Assembly: GCA_003164375.1 (NCBI GenBank)
Contig: PLTE01000392.1
Span: 11,055 to 25,938, forward strand
Length of the DNA: 14,884 nt
DNA from: Hyphomicrobiales bacterium
GTDB taxonomy: Bacteria; Pseudomonadota; Alphaproteobacteria; Rhizobiales; Xanthobacteraceae
Direction of reading: 5' to 3'
The notes beneath the pieces were generated by a model, which was given only the letters and a program-made list of their open reading frames with translations, did not search any database and had not been told where the DNA came from. This document shows, in pieces, positions 14,601 through 14,884 of this stretch (within the stretch, counting starts at the first letter, position 1; every line of letters starts with the position of its first letter). A program made the translations under genes and the position numbers.

Positions 14601-14604
14601 ATGA
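14515..14604 (+). CDS. Possible 29-residue cysteine-rich microprotein coupled to nifJ
   Basis: ATG 14515 to TGA 14602-14604; the stop overlaps the nifJ ATG (ATGA). Four of 29 residues are cysteines: C5, C8, C11, C16 in DCSACAFCRQERC, a CX2CX2CX4C pattern close to half an iron-sulfur or zinc site, followed by a hydrophobic stretch VLIMQLAG. The last codons contain the nifJ ribosome site. Its own ribosome site is poor (GAGAGG lies about 12 nt upstream, farther than usual). It could be a leader peptide that couples translation, a metal-binding microprotein, or chance. No family recognised. Confidence 0.35.
   Translation: MPSDCSACAFCRQERCAKVLIMQLAGGEP
14589..14594 (+). promoter_or_regulatory. 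Strong ribosome binding site of nifJ
   Basis: AGGAGG, 6 nt before ATG 14601: the best Shine-Dalgarno match noticed in the window. It fixes the nifJ start. Confidence 0.75.
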
Positions 14605-14884
14605 CCCGGGCTCGCGCCGTCGTGGACGGCAATGAAGCCGCTGCCTCGGTTGCCTATCGCCTCAACGAGGTGATCGCGATTTATCCGATTACGCCGTCGT
14701 CCACGATGGGCGAATTGGCCGATCAGTGGAAGGCGGAGGGCGCAGCTAATGTTTGGGGCACCGTCCCCGATGTGATCGAAATGCAGAGCGAGGGGGGTGC
14801 TGCCGGAGCGTTGCATGGCGCGCTGCAGGGCGGTGCGCTCGCGACAACGTTCACGGCGTCGCAAGGCCTGCTGTTGATGATTCC
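14601..14884 (+). CDS. nifJ: Pyruvate:ferredoxin (flavodoxin) oxidoreductase, N-terminal part
   Basis: Only the first 94 codons are in the window. The N-terminal domain I signature is clear: VVDGNEAAASVAYRLNE, IAIYPITPSSTMGE, WGTVPDVIEMQSEGGAAG, ATTFTASQGLLLMIP. Full enzymes are about 1170-1200 residues, with thiamine pyrophosphate and three [4Fe-4S] clusters. They catalyse pyruvate + CoA to acetyl-CoA + CO2 with ferredoxin or flavodoxin reduction, in the cytoplasm. It starts right after a strong AGGAGG and diverges from a ferredoxin gene, the natural acceptor or donor. Beside a purine-catabolic block it may supply low-potential electrons to the YgfK-like reductase, or oxidise pyruvate formed at the end of the pathway. 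A nitrogen-fixation role is the alternative. Confidence 0.93.
   Translation, partial: MTRARAVVDGNEAAASVAYRLNEVIAIYPITPSSTMGELADQWKAEGAANVWGTVPDVIEMQSEGGAAGALHGALQGGALATTFTASQGLLLMI

Overview
The window looks like part of a high-GC alphaproteobacterial chromosome, probably Hyphomicrobiales (Rhizobiales). The grounds are GC-rich codon use in all intact genes, an FdxN-type ferredoxin beside a nifJ-like gene, and a near-perfect FixK/Fnr 'anaerobox'. Genus cannot be fixed from sequence alone. No rRNA, tRNA, CRISPR array, IS element or origin was found.

Left flank (1-2605): a decayed region. A P-loop NTPase gene on the minus strand is broken by one in-frame TAA, then stays open to the window edge. 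Upstream of it on the same strand lies the C-terminal remnant of a WYL-domain regulator, joined at about 1600 to the 5' third of a cysteine synthase gene, so this is a deletion junction. WYL regulator plus NTPase suggests the remains of a defence island. Positions 1954-2605 are non-coding.

Centre and right (2606-14884): an intact catabolic block resembling the E. coli hyuA / ygfK-ssnA-ygfM-xdhD region, a gene family implicated in anaerobic purine degradation. In order: dihydropyrimidinase (+); 16-bp tandem repeats ending in an anaerobox; a short YgfK-like FMN/Fe-S reductase (+); a minus-strand, translationally coupled pair of M20 carbamoylase/ureidohydrolase and a D-aminoacylase-family amidohydrolase; a divergent RpiR-family regulator (+) with two matched operators between it and that pair; an XdhD-like [2Fe-2S]/molybdopterin hydroxylase (+); SsnA-like amidohydrolase (+, overlapping xdhD); a 2[4Fe-4S] ferredoxin (-); a 29-codon cysteine-rich ORF; and the start of a pyruvate:ferredoxin oxidoreductase (NifJ, +).

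How the genes may work together (inference): XdhD hydroxylates, or reversibly dehydroxylates, a purine-type heterocycle. YgfK reduces a ring intermediate. HydA and SsnA open rings or deaminate. The M20 enzyme and the deacylase-like amidohydrolase remove carbamoyl or acyl groups. The main oddity is that neither redox enzyme has an NAD(P)H/FAD module here: YgfK lacks its central GltD-like domain, and no YgfM-type FAD subunit is visible. A ferredoxin and PFOR sit next to them. This suggests a ferredoxin-linked variant of the purine pathway under oxygen (FixK/Fnr) and substrate (RpiR) control. YgeW, YgeX, YgeY, transporters and XdhD maturation genes are not seen in this window.
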